Below are positions 13,186-25,612 of a stretch of DNA of 64,000 bases, one piece after another (the first letter of the stretch is position 1; each line of letters starts with the position of its first letter). The notes beneath the pieces are model-generated. The model saw only the letters and a list, made by a program, of their open reading frames with translations, did not search any database and was not told where the DNA came from. The position numbers and the translations under genes were made by a program. Origin of the DNA: Paramecium octaurelia (taxonomy: Eukaryota > Ciliophora > Oligohymenophorea > Peniculida > Parameciidae); contig CAJJDP010000004.1 in NCBI GenBank assembly GCA_905182995.1, forward strand, positions 693,418 to 757,417, in the 5' to 3' direction.

Positions 13186-14501
13186 TATTATCATTATTTC
13201 TAGGCAATCGAGCTGTCAATTTGGGAGTCACTTCCTAATATCTTGATGTATTTATTAGTGTGATTGAGTTAGTTATAAAATAAATTCTAGGAAGAAGACC
13301 CTATTTTACATCAATTTGATCATAACAATAGACCTCATGCATTATACTTCGGCAATGATTTAGACCTATCTAAATCCTTAAATAGAATCAATATGAATTC
13401 ATTAAAGCAAGAAACTTAGGAGGTCCCTATATTAAATCAATACGATGAAGATGAACCATAGATTATAAAATTAACTTAAAAATATTTACATCAAATGAAA
13501 ATAGACTCAAAGCAGATATTCAACTATAAGAAGAATTTTGAAAATGAAAATGACCTATTCACTACCAATTTGGATTCTGCTTAAGTGGAATCATTTTAAG
13601 ACAACATTTAAACTTAATTAGAAAAAGCAGACTAATGTGATGGTTTTGAATTAATCGTCGATTGTGAAACATGTTATGGGGAGATCGGATTGAAGATAGT
13701 TGATTCCTTGAACGATCTACAAGGAAATAGCAAAACTCCTAAATTAGTATTTTCTATTGTCGATTCCTACAATAATACAAAAAATAGAATTATTAACAGG
13801 TACACAAATTTATTAAATTAAGATCATTAACTTTGACACAATATAGGGAAAATTCCACCTTATTGATTCCTCTAGAAATGAAAGAAATGCAAATTCATTC
13901 GAATCAATTAGAACTTAATTAATAGTACTCGTTCATCATCAATAACATACTCTCAGCTTACAAATGCACTCAAGAATATGTGAACATGCATGAGTTCTGT
14001 AAAAGAATCACCCCTGTTCCTTAAAATAATATCTTCAATGTTTTGGCTTCAATTCCCTCACTTTAAGACAAGCCAGAGGATAACATATTGAATTACAAAC
14101 AAGCCAAGAGTTTTGATAGGTTTTACTTTTCATAAGAAATTATAAATTTGAATTCAGAGAGGGAGTCATTTGGAGAGTCATACTTTTTAAGAGGTATTTC
14201 ACCATTTCCAAATGAAAGAAATCTAAAATCTTATGGAGTAGACATCAGAATTTTGGATTATATTTATTAAGTGCCTTTGATATATGATTATGTTGATGTG
14301 TTACCATTTCATAGCTGCATTTTTAGTAATGAGAGTTATAAGTTTACGATTCTAAAATTATACAAAGAATTAAATAGTATTAAGAAAATGGGATTTTTGT
14401 AATATGAAAAATAATCCTTTGAGGACGATTAGCAATTGAAATATGATTTGTTTTAATTGATCGAGAATTATGGTGGTATTGATGAAGAGGAATAATTGTG
14501 A
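13182..14501 (+). CDS. Misato/DML1 homolog (tubulin-like)
   Basis: Misato proteins are tubulin-related factors in mitochondrial morphology and chaperonin/tubulin biology. The N-terminus [14 protein letters not shown] aligns with the family's LTLQLGHYSNFVG start, and the middle DGFELIVDCETCYGEIGLK matches the conserved FQ(I/V)L.DxxxGFxG segment. Later FDRFYFSQEI, LPFHSCIF and LYKELNSI agree with the C-terminal part. Introns: 13248-13272 and a 23-nt one at about 13800-13822 (GTACAC...TTAAG). About 420 residues is in the normal range. The ATG sits inside the stop codon of XRN2. Confidence 0.75.
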
Positions 14502-14575
14502 TTGTTATTTATTTATTAATATGTTTGATCAAAATCAAATAAGGTCCTGAAATCCGAGTGTCTTTCTAAAGTTTA

Positions 14576-14820
14576 TCACTTCTTCACTTGACAATGTGCT
14601 ATCGTTTCTGTATTAGATTTCATCAAAATCTATATGTAAATTCAAAAGGTTTATTTACTTCTTCTTCTGTATTTTCTTCTTCTATTGTTGAGGAAATGTG
14701 TGCCCAATCTTGGATAACCTAGACAATCTAAGAAATCATCGTACTTGCCAACATCAATATGGGGACTGTGAAAATTGTGACATCAATGCCTAATCTAACA
14801 AACCATGGGATGGGTCTCAT
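14576..14820 (-). CDS. Small single-pass membrane protein
   Basis: About 71 residues from ATG 14820. It begins MRPIPWFVRLGIDV, has one hydrophobic helix (VTIFTVPILMLASTMI) and then an acidic EEENTEEE stretch. A 29-nt intron (GTAAATAAACC...ACATATAG on the coding strand) gives a short tail ending at 14576. A longer alternative tail reading DEIQYRNDSTLSSEE would end at 14535. The size and layout resemble small mitochondrial or ER membrane proteins, but no family was identified. It is divergent from the next plus-strand gene. Confidence 0.5.
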
Positions 14821-14841
14821 TTAATAATATTTAATAAATTA

Positions 14842-15327
14842 ATGTAAAATAATAATTGTTTGTTTTGCGAAAAATAAAGATTAGAAGGAGCCATTCATTA
14901 CCCAACTCTTTTATAAACAGTATCAATCCATTCTATCAAGGCACTTTACTTGAAGTACAATCCTCAAGATGAAATGACTATTGATGATCTCATCAAACAT
15001 TCCCATAAGAAATGGGTCATAGATTTCTATGAGAAATCACAAGAAATACAGGACCAAGAGTTTCTCAAGAAATACTATGATTGTCATGAGATCATCTCTA
15101 AATTAATTGATTTAACAGAATATTACAAATATAGATTGGACACGCCTAATCTGTTTATGCTTCCATTATTTAAATTGATCAAAAATTACAATAAATTACG
15201 AAAGTATCATTTTCACTATTTAGAGAATACCATTACACGTAAATCAAATATAAATTAAAAATATTGTTACCCTAAAATCGCAATAATGTTGATATTCAAT
15301 TTACACAATTATTGCAATTAACAATGA
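14842..15327 (+). CDS. Unrecognised helical protein
   Basis: About 160 residues in a single frame from ATG 14842. It opens with a CLFCEK pair of cysteines, then an acidic/basic helical body (DEMTIDDLIKHSHKKWVIDFYEKSQ, KKYYDCHEIISKLIDL) and ends near CNQQ. The same frame upstream to 14521 contains two TGAs and is covered by the opposite-strand gene, so it is not included. Its TGA at 15325-15327 overlaps the ATG of the following gene; the last 25 residues could therefore be an artefact of having only one stop codon. No family was recognised. Confidence 0.5.
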
Positions 15328-15806
15328 GTAAACAAGAAGAAGAATAACAATCTTTGATTTCTCTCCTCAATAAATTGTAACCTTAACAAACTAAAATGCC
15401 TAAATAAATAAAATCATATACTCAATAATCGAGTTTGTCGACATCTAAATTATTTCAAAAGCCCTTGATTAAATAGAGTGAATAATTAAGTAGGAAACTT
15501 AAATCCATTCTTAATGGGGATCTTCGTTAATAAATACCACAATAATTGCCACAACAATAACAAATGAAGAAGACGCAATCGAAATCTCATTCGTCCATTA
15601 AATTTCATACACTCCACAGTGTAAATAACAATTCAAAAAAACTGAGTATGCAAACAAGTTAATCAAATCTGTAATCAATCAAAACTTTGGGACAAAGCAA
15701 AATTGGATCCCAAGCAGATATAATTAGTAGCATATACTTACAGAAAAACAATCCTATTGTTAAAAATAGATAACAAAGAAAATTAATTTAATTATTTTAT
15801 AAATGA
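15324..15806 (+). CDS. Gln/Ser-rich disordered protein
   Basis: About 160 residues with no intron, MSKQEEEQQSLISLLNKLQ at the start and long Q, S and K tracts after that (IPQQLPQQQQMKKTQSKS). It looks intrinsically disordered. Most glutamines are written TAA or CAA. There is no recognisable domain. Its start overlaps the previous gene's stop by three bases. Confidence 0.5.
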
Positions 15807-16677
15807 TTATAATATTTACATTTATTTTACTCTCAGTTTAAGCCATTTACATCTCACACACTAAAAAATATCAGTCAATCAAATTGATTATACTCTCATC
15901 TTACATGAATTAGAGTTATTATAAAGTGAAGTAACCAATTACTTATAATTGATTATCCAAAAAACTTGCCTTTTATAATGATTCTCCTTTTTTAGATTAA
16001 CCTATAATAGCTATTTATAATCTTATTAAAATAGTAAACAGATTTTTTCTCTTTCTAGTAGAGTCAAACCAATCTGAATATCAAAAACAGTATCATAGAT
16101 AGATGCATAAATTTATTTATTTATTGATAAAGCTCTGTTTCAACAAATAAACTTCTACTAAGATATATAGTTTGTATTATAATGGAATACAAATATCAAT
16201 TTATTAGCACCCTTAACTTAAATGATGATTAGAATAATCTAAATTAGATACTAAGAATTTAGTTTGTTTTAGAATTTAGAGTATGATGGTAGTTTAAATG
16301 TAAAAAGGAAACAACAAAGCATAAGTAACCACAGAAATAAATTAATTAAATGTTAAATTATCAGCTTGAAAGAAATATTGATTATTCACCATTTCTCGTA
16401 ATAGAAATTGTTTACAGACTTGTATCAGTTTAATTATATTATCTATGTTCGTGATTTTATTATTATAAGAATATTAGAATTTATTAAGTTTTATTTTGAA
16501 AAGTTAAAAATAATAAAATAGTAATTGGAACATTACTAATCTTTGAGATTTCGTCAGAACTAAGTTACTACATGACAACTATGCCCTTGTAGAAGAGAAA
16601 ATTAATTATTAATTTCCACAAAGATTTAATACTGAAATCATAATGTATATTGATATTTAATATATAAAATTAAAGTT
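15807..16677 (+). other. Unresolved 870-base stretch with conflicting open frames
   Basis: No gene model is satisfactory. A frame starting at 15803 reads like a signal peptide (MIIIFTFILLSVQA) but meets a TGA near 15950. A second plus-strand candidate starts at ATG 16182 (MEYKYQFISTLNLNDDQ) and, with a 27-nt AAG-ending intron, continues to TGA 16452-16454 (NYQLERNIDYSPFLVIEIVYRL). On the minus strand 15885-16130 one frame reads DIQIGLTLLEREKICLLF and HYKRQVFWIINYK but lacks a good ATG. The rest is AT-rich. This may hold one or two small genes or a decayed one. Confidence 0.3.
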
Positions 16678-18398
16678 ATGGGTTGTTTATAACCTAAAAA
16701 ACTTAATAGGATAGTGGCTATGCAAACCACTAATAAAGATCTCGTATTCACTTCTACTGCGGATATTCATAAGCTTTATTCGTTTGGTAAAGTATTAGGG
16801 ATTGGTGCTTTTGGTAAGGTATTGGTTGCCAAAATGAGAAACAACAATTCCAAGCAATATGCAATTAAAATGATCGATAAGAGGAAAGTAAGAGGAAGAG
16901 AAGCAATGCTGGCAAATGAGATCTACGTGCTTTAGAAGTTAGATCATCCTAATATAATTAAATTTTATGAGGTATATCAAAATGAACTCTACTTCTACAT
17001 CATAATGGATTACTGCGAAGGAGGAGAACTGGTGGAGCGGATACAAAAAAGTCAAAAAAATCTTAGTGAAGGTCAAGTGCAGAACATAATATTTAAAGTA
17101 ATTATTGAATACTAAGTGAGATCTGCTCGGCGATTATGTATATTCATGAATAGGGCATTATACATAGGGATATTAAACCTGAAAATATTTTATTTTCAAC
17201 GAAAGATCCAAATGCTGAGCCAAAATTAATCGATTTTGGATTAGCTATAAAATTCGATTCAAGCAATCTTAAGTATTCAGAAATTAAATGACTTAGATAA
17301 TTGAAGGCAGCTGTAGGTACTCCTTTGTATTTGGCACCCGAGGTTATCGAGGGAAAATATAATGAAAAGTGCGATGTTTGGAGTCTAGGCATTTTACTCT
17401 TTCATCTATTATGCGGGTATCCACCATTTTATGGCAAGAATAGAGCCGATCTTTATGAAAATATCTAGTATCAAAATGTATAATCTCAACATCTAAAAGT
17501 AGTTGATTTTCGATAGGAGACATTGGAATAATGTTAGTGATGAGGCTAAAGATTTGATTAAAAAGATGTTGAATAAAAATCCGAATATTCGACCAAGTGC
17601 TAAGGATTGTCTACGTCATCTTTGGTTTCGTAGAAAATTTTAACATCCAGTTAAATTGTAAAGAGGCAGGACTACTATAATATCAATGAAATCCCCTTAA
17701 TTTGAGGATCAGAGATCAATATATTAAATGTTGAAAACATACAGAATTGGTGCTAAATTTAAGAAGGAGGTAATGAAAGTGTTAGTAAATCAAATGAATG
17801 AAAAAGAATTGGGGAGATTAAAAAAAGTATTTTAGAAAATAGATGTTGATAATTCAGGAACTATCACTGTGTAAGAATTGAAAGAAGCATTAATGGAGGA
17901 AGTATAAACAAACATTAAATTTAGGGATCACATATAAGTCATGAAGAGATAGAATAATTGATCCAACTAGTTGGATTTGAAGTTTTGGAAGAGGACAAAG
18001 AGGATAATGATTGTGCGTCTACAACCAAATCAAGCAAACAACTTGTAATCAAATATAGTGATTTTCTGGCTGCATGCATTGATGAAAGAAGAGTTCTAAC
18101 CAGAGAAAAAGTACTCTTTATTTTTATATGCTAGTTGTGGTCTGTATTCAAATATTTTGATACTTAAGATGCCAATTTTATTATGAAAGAAGATATCAAA
18201 GAAGCATTAGCCAGACATGGACGATAATTATCAGATGAGAAAATAGAAGAAATGATTTATGAAATCGATCCTAATCATGATAACAAAATTAGCTTTGAAG
18301 AGTTCTGTTAAATGATGGGTGTGGCTGGAGTTGAACAAACTATGGATTTTAAGGATGAAATAAAAGAACAATTAAATTTTCACCAATCTCAAGAATGA
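16678..18398 (+). CDS. Calcium-dependent protein kinase (CDPK)
   Basis: Calcium-regulated Ser/Thr kinase of alveolates and plants. It begins MGCLQPKK, an N-myristoylation/palmitoylation signal. The kinase domain has GIGAFGKV, the lysine in [26 protein letters not shown] and APEV. After a junction segment come EF-hand loops, clearly [12 protein letters not shown] and [12 protein letters not shown], with two more diverged. About five introns are needed, including a 23-nt one near 17100-17122 that ends GAG, plus TAG-ending ones near 17270, 17480, 17908 and 18110. Total length near 530 residues is typical for CDPK. Confidence 0.92.
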
Positions 18399-18681
18399 TT
18401 CTAATCGTTTATTTTCACATTTTTAAATCAATTACTATTTACAGGTTGTTTTACACAATTCTCAAACTGGGATACTTTTATATAAATCAAAATCAGTATA
18501 CCCTAAATTATCTATCACTTAATAGATGATTTTGAGTATCGAAAATATATTCAAAAATATGACATTAAATTTTAGTTTATGATATCAGATATAACCAAAA
18601 TCTATATAATACTATAAAAGTCATTTTATTAAGAATAATGACTTTTAATATTTTTTCATCTTACCAAAATCAATATTTAAA

Positions 18682-20224
18682 ATGATATTTATTGTTCTCA
18701 CCCTTCTTTTGGGAGGGACCCAATCACAAGGATGTTAGCCCTATGGAATTAGATTATTTTTAGGGCATTACTTTAGTTATTTGAGAAATACTTAGGATGT
18801 CATTCGAATAGTTTTCAATACTGAAGTATAATACATATTTTGATAATTTCTAGAAAGAATGCAAAGGTTAGTTTGTTCTTGAGTTGATGGATAACAAAAC
18901 AGGAAATCAAGTAATGACATCCTAAATCACATATTATGATACTCAATTATTAAACATGACATAAATATATGAAAAGAATGAGACTACTCATTATAAATAT
19001 GAAACATTTATTCACACATTTAAGGTAGGCTTAAATAACATAGACATCAAAGTATCAACTTCTTATAATTACACTATTGTTTCCAAATAAAATTCAATAT
19101 TATCTGGTCCATATAAATTTGATATTCCTTTGGCATAAAACGAATAAAAATTACTAGTGTTTGGAGATATGGACTCTAATTGGGTTTAAAATTATTCTAA
19201 AGACACATTTAATTGGTTAGAAAATTAGGTAAACTCGGATAAGCGATACGATTCAATCATATTTACAGGAGATATGGCATATGATTTAGAAACAAATAAT
19301 TGTTAACAGGGAGACAATTGGTTAAGAAATCTTTCGGTATTTACCAATAGATATCCCTTTATGGCAGCTCCAGGAAATCACGATACAGGAAAGAATACTT
19401 TTTATGATTTCTTCAGAGCTAATTTTGGCGCTTTATTTTTAACTGAATATAACACCTAAAGTTATCTTAATGATTTCTTTAGTTTTGATGTAGGAATGGT
19501 GCATTTTATATAATATAATCCAATAAAAGTAGTTTATCAAAATGATATTGATAACGTCACTCCTCTTATAGTAGAACAAATGAGAAATGATTTAATTCAC
19601 GCAAATTATAATCGAGACAAAGTGCCTTGGATCATCGTGTACACTCATTATCCAATATATTGTTCGAATCCCCAAAGCGATCAATGCTTAAACAATTTTA
19701 AATATTTATCAGAATTTGAAGATTTGTTTGTAAAGTACAAGGTGGATATGTATTTGAGTGGACATGTACATACCTATTAAAGAAACAAACCATATTATAA
19801 GAATAATATTGCAATGTACAAATAACAAGGTAATATCATCTCAGAATATTAATATCCCGTATCGATAATTGAAGGAGTTGCAGGTACAGATTTTGGGAAA
19901 TAAAACGAAACTTTTCCAGAGGCAGCATTTATGGAGATTCAGAATCCGAATCATGGAGTAGGAATAATTACAGTTAAGAACTCAACACATTTATATTATG
20001 AACATATAACTGTTGCAGATAACAAAGTTATAGATGCAATATGGTTAGATCGTTCTATTGATACTACTAAGATATCAAATCATGATGGTTTTGAGATTGC
20101 TATGTGGGTAATTTTCTCTGTTTTGCTGGTCATTACTGGCGTTTCTATCTATTATAAGTCAAATTAAGGAAAGAAAAGCAAAAAGAAACTATTGGATGAA
20201 ACAATAACTATGGTGGTCAGTTGA
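18682..20224 (+). CDS. Purple acid phosphatase-like ectoenzyme
   Basis: A secreted/type I membrane calcineurin-like metallophosphatase. The signal peptide is MIFIVLTLLLGGTQS. The metal-binding motifs are all present: FGDMDSNW, FTGDMAYD, PGNHD, VYTHYP and SGHVHTYQR. Near the C terminus AMWVIFSVLLVITGVSIYY is one membrane span followed by a basic KKSKKK-type tail, so the enzyme should face outside or a vesicle lumen. One 28-nt intron lies at 18826-18853. The next gene is a paralog 11 bases downstream on the same strand, sharing the first intron position. Confidence 0.88.
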
Positions 20225-20235
20225 ATTTTTATGTA

Positions 20236-21608
20236 ATGATTATTTTATTAAATATTCTTATATAATTCTAAGAAATTGAAGGAAGAATCTGCAATCCTTA
20301 TGGTTTCCGATAGTCTTTGGGACATTATTATTCAATTTTAAATTACTAATCAGACGTCATTAGAATAACATTCAATTCCGAGGTAGGACATACTACTTAG
20401 AAAAATAGGGTCCTTGTAAATCTGCATTCATAGTTCTTTTGGATAATTATACATTTTACGAATATGAAACTAATGTTATCTAAACAACTGGGATGTCATT
20501 TTGCAATACTTATCATTCCTTCTCTCACACCTTCTAAATTGGGACCAAATACTTACGATAAAATAATCAAAGCAATTATTATGTCCAAGAAGGCAAATCT
20601 ATATATGGTCCATTTATGATATAGTATGCAGGGTTATGGAATCCAAGTAGATTCCTTGTGCTAGGTAACATGGATTCACAGTGGAAACTAAACAATTCTT
20701 AACATACATTCGACTTCCTAGAAAATTCTGCGAAAATTTATGAATAATTAGATGGAATTATTTACTTAGGAAGTATGGGTTTTAATTTAGAGGATGAGAA
20801 TTGTTTACAGGGTGATTATTTTCTAAAGAACATTTCGACATTTACCTCACATTACCCTTTTATGATAGCTCCAGGGAATTATGATGCAGGACAATCAAAA
20901 AAGTTTGTTTTTATAAAGTAATAGTTTAAAATGCCTATTATTTCAGATTACAAACTTGATTTACTTGAATTTTATAGTTTTGATGTTGGGTTTGCTCATT
21001 TCATTTAGTTCAATCCCTTCTAATAAATAGTTCTAGATATTTAGGGACAGAAAATCCTGGATCTAATTGATGAAGACTTAAGAAGAAATCAAAAACCTTG
21101 GATTATAGTATTTACTCATTATCCCTTGCAATGTTTTGGAATTTCTTAATGTCAGTTATTCACTAACAAATTACAAGAGTTAATCACCCTATTCAACAAG
21201 TATTAAGTTGATCTAGTATTGTCCTCTTATGCCAATATTTATTAAAGGTATATGCAAAGCAATCTCAACTCATTTATTCAAGTGATTGAAGGAATAAGTG
21301 GGAATGATATGAATTGGGATAATGTCTACTTGAATTCATCGGAAATTGCATTTCAATCTCAAGAGATAGGTTTTGGAGAATTGAAAATTCAGAATGAAAC
21401 TCATCTCTTGTACTAGCACAAACTATCTAAGAATAATTAAAGCATTGATGAATTCTGGATTATTAAGTAGAATAGGGAAGAAATTTCTCATTTTTTCAGA
21501 GTTACATTAATTTTAATAATGATTACTTTTATTTCGCAATTATTTGTAATATATAGATGTGTGAGAAGAGAAAAGTTATAGAGGAAATTTTAGATGGTTA
21601 GTGAATGA
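20236..21608 (+). CDS. Acid phosphatase paralog with lost metal ligands (likely pseudoenzyme)
   Basis: A tandem duplicate of the preceding phosphatase: same signal peptide position, same C-terminal membrane span, and an intron at 20383-20408 in the same place. The catalytic motifs have decayed one by one: GDMD is GNMD (LGNMDSQW), GDMAYD is GSMGFN, GNHD is GNYD, and GHVHTYQR is SYANIYQR, while THYP remains. Most metal ligands are therefore gone although the frame is fully open over about 440 residues, so it should be expressed as a non-catalytic protein rather than being a pseudogene. Role unknown. Confidence 0.85.
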
Positions 21609-21691
21609 GTAAATAATTATTTATAAATGATATTTGATTTTATAGTCTAACAGCTTAAAGGTTTTCATAATATGATATAAAATATGACAAA

Positions 21692-23721
21692 TCAAATTTC
21701 TCTTCCCTGTTAAATAACTTCAATAAGTGTCAATAGATTATTCTTTTTAACAGCATTTCTACACATATTGGTGATGGCTATTTTAGCATTTCCAACTCTC
21801 AATTAACTGGCATTGCTGATCATGGCATTAACTTCTTTTAAGTTGTTCATCAAGACATCATTGTTTTATTTCTTTTTATAGAGTTCACTCTAAATGGCTT
21901 TATTTTGAACCATCACATTTGCATACATTTTTTGCATAGTTTTAATATCACCAATCATTCTAGAATCCTCAGCTTTAACAATATAAGATTTAACAAGATT
22001 CATGGCTTCAGCAACATCACCTGAAATTTATAATTTTGAAGATTTATGTTATTGGACAGCCTCAAGTACCTTTTTGAACTCCTGCATTTCAACAGGGAAC
22101 TACCCGACAGTCATTAAATCTTGGATTTGTATGAAGTCACAAAGATCTTGTATGATGTCACCACATGTAGCTATGGAGTCACAACGGATAGTTACCTTTC
22201 CTTCTTTAGAATCAAACTATTATATTGATAATCTAAATTTACGTGAATCTGTAATTTTTATTGATTAATAATATTAATAGTGTTGAATATGAACTCATTT
22301 GTAGATTCAAATTTTTTCTTGACTTCCTCATTGATATTGAAACACTAGTCTATCCATTTAACATATCTGGGAACTCTTTCATTAATTTTGGCTTCAACAA
22401 ATGATGATATCTTAAGATCTTGTTCAACATATTAGAAATTAGCAAATTTAGAAAACGTGGGAGATGTTTCCAAAATCAAAAAGTAATTTCCATGAGGATT
22501 TGATGAAACAAACACTTTACAGTTTAAAATAACCTTCTAATTATCAACCAATTATTTCAGAGGTGCGAATAATTTATTGGAAGGTTGAGGATTATTAACA
22601 ATGTATCCTTCCTTATAATATGTGTCATGAAATATGATAGCCTAAGTGATATAATATCCAGGTTCTGATAAGATGAATACTAAATTTAAACATTAATTAG
22701 TCTAATTTTTCTAAAATCCACATCTTAGATCTAACCCAACAGGCATTTTATCTAATTACATTTATTGGAGCAATTCTTATTTCTTTTAGGTTAATTCAGC
22801 GAGAATTCTACTTTAAGATAGATTAACATTGTCTGCATCCTTGTCCACGACGGTGTATCCTCTCACATTCCCTTATTTGGATATTGCAATGATTTGATTA
22901 ACTCCAACGCCTCTTAGATCAGAATAGAGCAATCCACACAATTGTTCATCCAAATTTAACTTTTAAATCAATTAACCACTCATTAAAGACCTTAATTCTA
23001 TCTATCCATTTCTTCTGCCCACTATGAAATGATTTTCATCATTGCAAATTAGTTTGAATATCTTTTCTTAATCTTCAGTGTTGTGCCACAATTCCAATTG
23101 TTACCTATGTAATTTTATGGATCCATTTTCCATTCCAGTCAGAAGATAAGTTTAATCGAAATAGATGATTCCAGCAAAAGAAATAGGTAAAGATTGAGTA
23201 TTAAATTAGAATACGATGTCCACCCCTTTTAAGAGTCTAACACAATTATCTGTTGTGCCAATAGCAATATAATTCTCATTCTCAAAACCGAAAACACATA
23301 AAGCAGCAACCTCATCACTTGCCACATTCCAATAAACCTCCTCGCCTTACACATTAAATCCTTATAAACTACAATTACCTCCTACGAATATCAATTCTTA
23401 AAGAGAATCGCCATTGTAATATTATCCAATTGCCAGAGTGTTTATCCCATCTTGCACTTCAATAAAACATTGATCAAAATTGTTCTCAACATCATGAACT
23501 GTTAAGGTGTTCTCACTTGCCATCACAAGACATTGGTTGATCACACCCAATGACTTGAATTCCCTTTTCACATTTAAGAAATTTGATGTATTATTCTGAA
23601 ATAGTAAAATGCTTCCTATGGAAGTATATCCAATCAACGAAGTCGAGTCTCCAATTAGCTTACCTGATGTAGCCATTATGATATCATATTTAAGCGAAAA
23701 GTTGTAGGATTGGACAATCAT
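21692..23721 (-). CDS. BBS2: BBSome subunit BBS2
   Basis: BBS2 is a core beta-propeller subunit of the BBSome, which moves membrane proteins in and out of cilia. The reading begins MIVQSYNFSLKYDI, with family landmarks IGYTSIGSILLF, CLVMASENTLTVHDVENN, QDGINTLAIG, VGGNCSLQGFN, and a middle ILAELTQKKQELL matching the conserved helix. The C-terminal part has CDSIATCGDIIQDLCDF, IQDLMTV, LRVGNAKIAITNMCRNA and NNLLTLIEVI, just as in animal BBS2. A 26-nt intron near 22230 was needed; others may exist. Length near 650 residues is normal. Confidence 0.92.
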
Positions 23722-23910
23722 TACTCCTATAGTAATTTATATTTATTGATATTTAATTATATACCCATACTAAACATTCCCTTTTGTAGATCATACCATT
23801 ATTATTTTCTATTATATCACAGACATACAACAGAACTCAATCTCTAAATCCTATGTTTAAACCACATTTATTCATCAATTATTTATACTCCCTTGGATAT
23901 ATTATTATTA

Positions 23911-25562
23911 ATGGAAATCAGCAATCGCCAAGACATCGATAAATTGATAGCTTATAGCAAAAGTATTCAAGTTGGCCTCATCGAAGATGTATTTATCTGA
24001 GCTAATCCAGGATTTCTATGATCAATACACTCCCCCTGAGAAACATGTCTATGAACTAGAAACACTTCCTGATATAAAATTAGAAGAATTCGAACCTAAT
24101 CTAAATGAAGATGAAATGCTTAAATTATTAAAACAGAATGTTCAATCTGCTAAAATTAAAGAAAGTGTAAGTAGCGAACATGATAGTCTCGACAGTTCAG
24201 ATTCAATTGAAAGGAGATCCACTCCTCCAAAATGTAAATAATAATAATAAGTTGATCCTCAAATCCAAATCCATGTCTAGAAAAGCTAAACCACTGTAGA
24301 TATGACAGAGTACAACAAAGTTCCTGAAGAAGTCTTGTAATTATTAGAAGGAGCTAAAGAACGCAAATCAATGCTGGGAGCAGCCATTAAAATACTAAAG
24401 GAACCAGTTTGCTATTGCAATCCCAAGGAAAACCTATTAAGATCTACTTTTTTAACACTCAATAACACATTCAAATCAATGTTACCAAAAGTACTACAGT
24501 CCTATAAGTTATTTGAATAAGCATAACTGATTATTATAATAATAATAATTACGAGTAGAGATTGCTTAGATACCCTAACAATGTTGATGCATATGAAATT
24601 AGATTTGTTGACGATGACTTTGAATTCAAAGCAGAAATGGCTTTTGGTGCCATTGACAAAAAAAAAGAAATCCTTTCAACTCAAACCAATGTTTCTCCCT
24701 TATTGAAATAAGTAACTACAAACCACAATCCAATGATATACAAATCTTTGAAAAAATGAATCCAAATATGATCCTTATTGAGGTCCTGATTATCGACTAA
24801 AAACCTGAAAAGAATGTTACTACAAAAATGTAATTAGAGAAAAATTCTATTGTTCAAGATATATTCACTTAGATTAGTAAAAAGAATAATTAAGTAAAAT
24901 GTTATAAACTAACTTATAGATTAATTAAATAAATTATATCATTCAATTAAATGATGATGACACTCTTATAGATCTTGATTTAAGAATGCCAGTAGTTTAA
25001 TTATAGAATAAAAAAATTTAAATAAAACAAAAGACTTGGGCAGATTAGGCTGAACAATAATTTGTTAATAGTTAAAGAAGAGACACTATTACAAAGCACG
25101 ACGACCACGCCGACGCTCCCTTAAATCATATCCAAGCATTTAAATATGAAAAGTTTACAGTGGTTAAAATCAATGAAAGAGGAAAAAGATAAGATAGAAT
25201 ATTAGGAATTGATCAATTCAGAATTTACAATATGAACAAAAAGGAAAATTTAGGTATCTTCTCATTTAAGATTTATCTTAGGATTGTTTGAGAGGATTTT
25301 AAACAATAAAAATTCAGGTACAAAGTTCCCATAGAGATTGATAGAAGATATAGTAGATATTAGGATTGCTCATCAATTTTTATACATTACTTTTAAATAA
25401 GAGAGTATTTTAGTAATTTATTTATTAGATGACTACAAAGAATTGAAATTTGATACTTTAGATTCTAAAATTGCCTAAAAAATATTTAAGAAGATTAATT
25501 TTATCCGAGACTTTTAAATAGCAACTTAAAAATATAGAGCTTCTAGTTAAAAATAAGATTGA
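23911..25562 (+). CDS. SIN1/AVO1 TORC2 subunit, reading frame interrupted
   Basis: SIN1 recruits substrates to TOR complex 2. After introns 23989-24010 (CAG end) and 24337-24359 (AAG end) the CRIM domain reads KIYFFNTQQHIQINV, AYEIRFVDDDFEFKAEM and, in another frame, PFNSNQCFSLIEI. A Ras-binding-like part (MILIEVLIIDQKP) and a PH domain (YEKFTVVKINERGKRQDRILGID) follow, with introns near 24894 and 25254. Two defects lie in the CRIM: an in-frame TGA at 24514-24516 with no acceptable intron around it, and a one-base shift at an A9 run, 24658-24666. Either the gene is decaying, the consensus has errors, or these are corrected somehow. Confidence 0.75.
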
Positions 25563-25612
25563 AATATAAAATTATTATATATCTATATTTCTTTCTTTAT
25601 TCCTTGAAAACA

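Noticed and set aside
14521-14841. A plus-strand frame from 14521 that continues into the 14842 gene if two TGAs are read as tryptophan.
   Set aside because: The opposite strand carries a cleaner small membrane protein (14576-14820), and all firm genes use TGA as stop. No recoding is needed.
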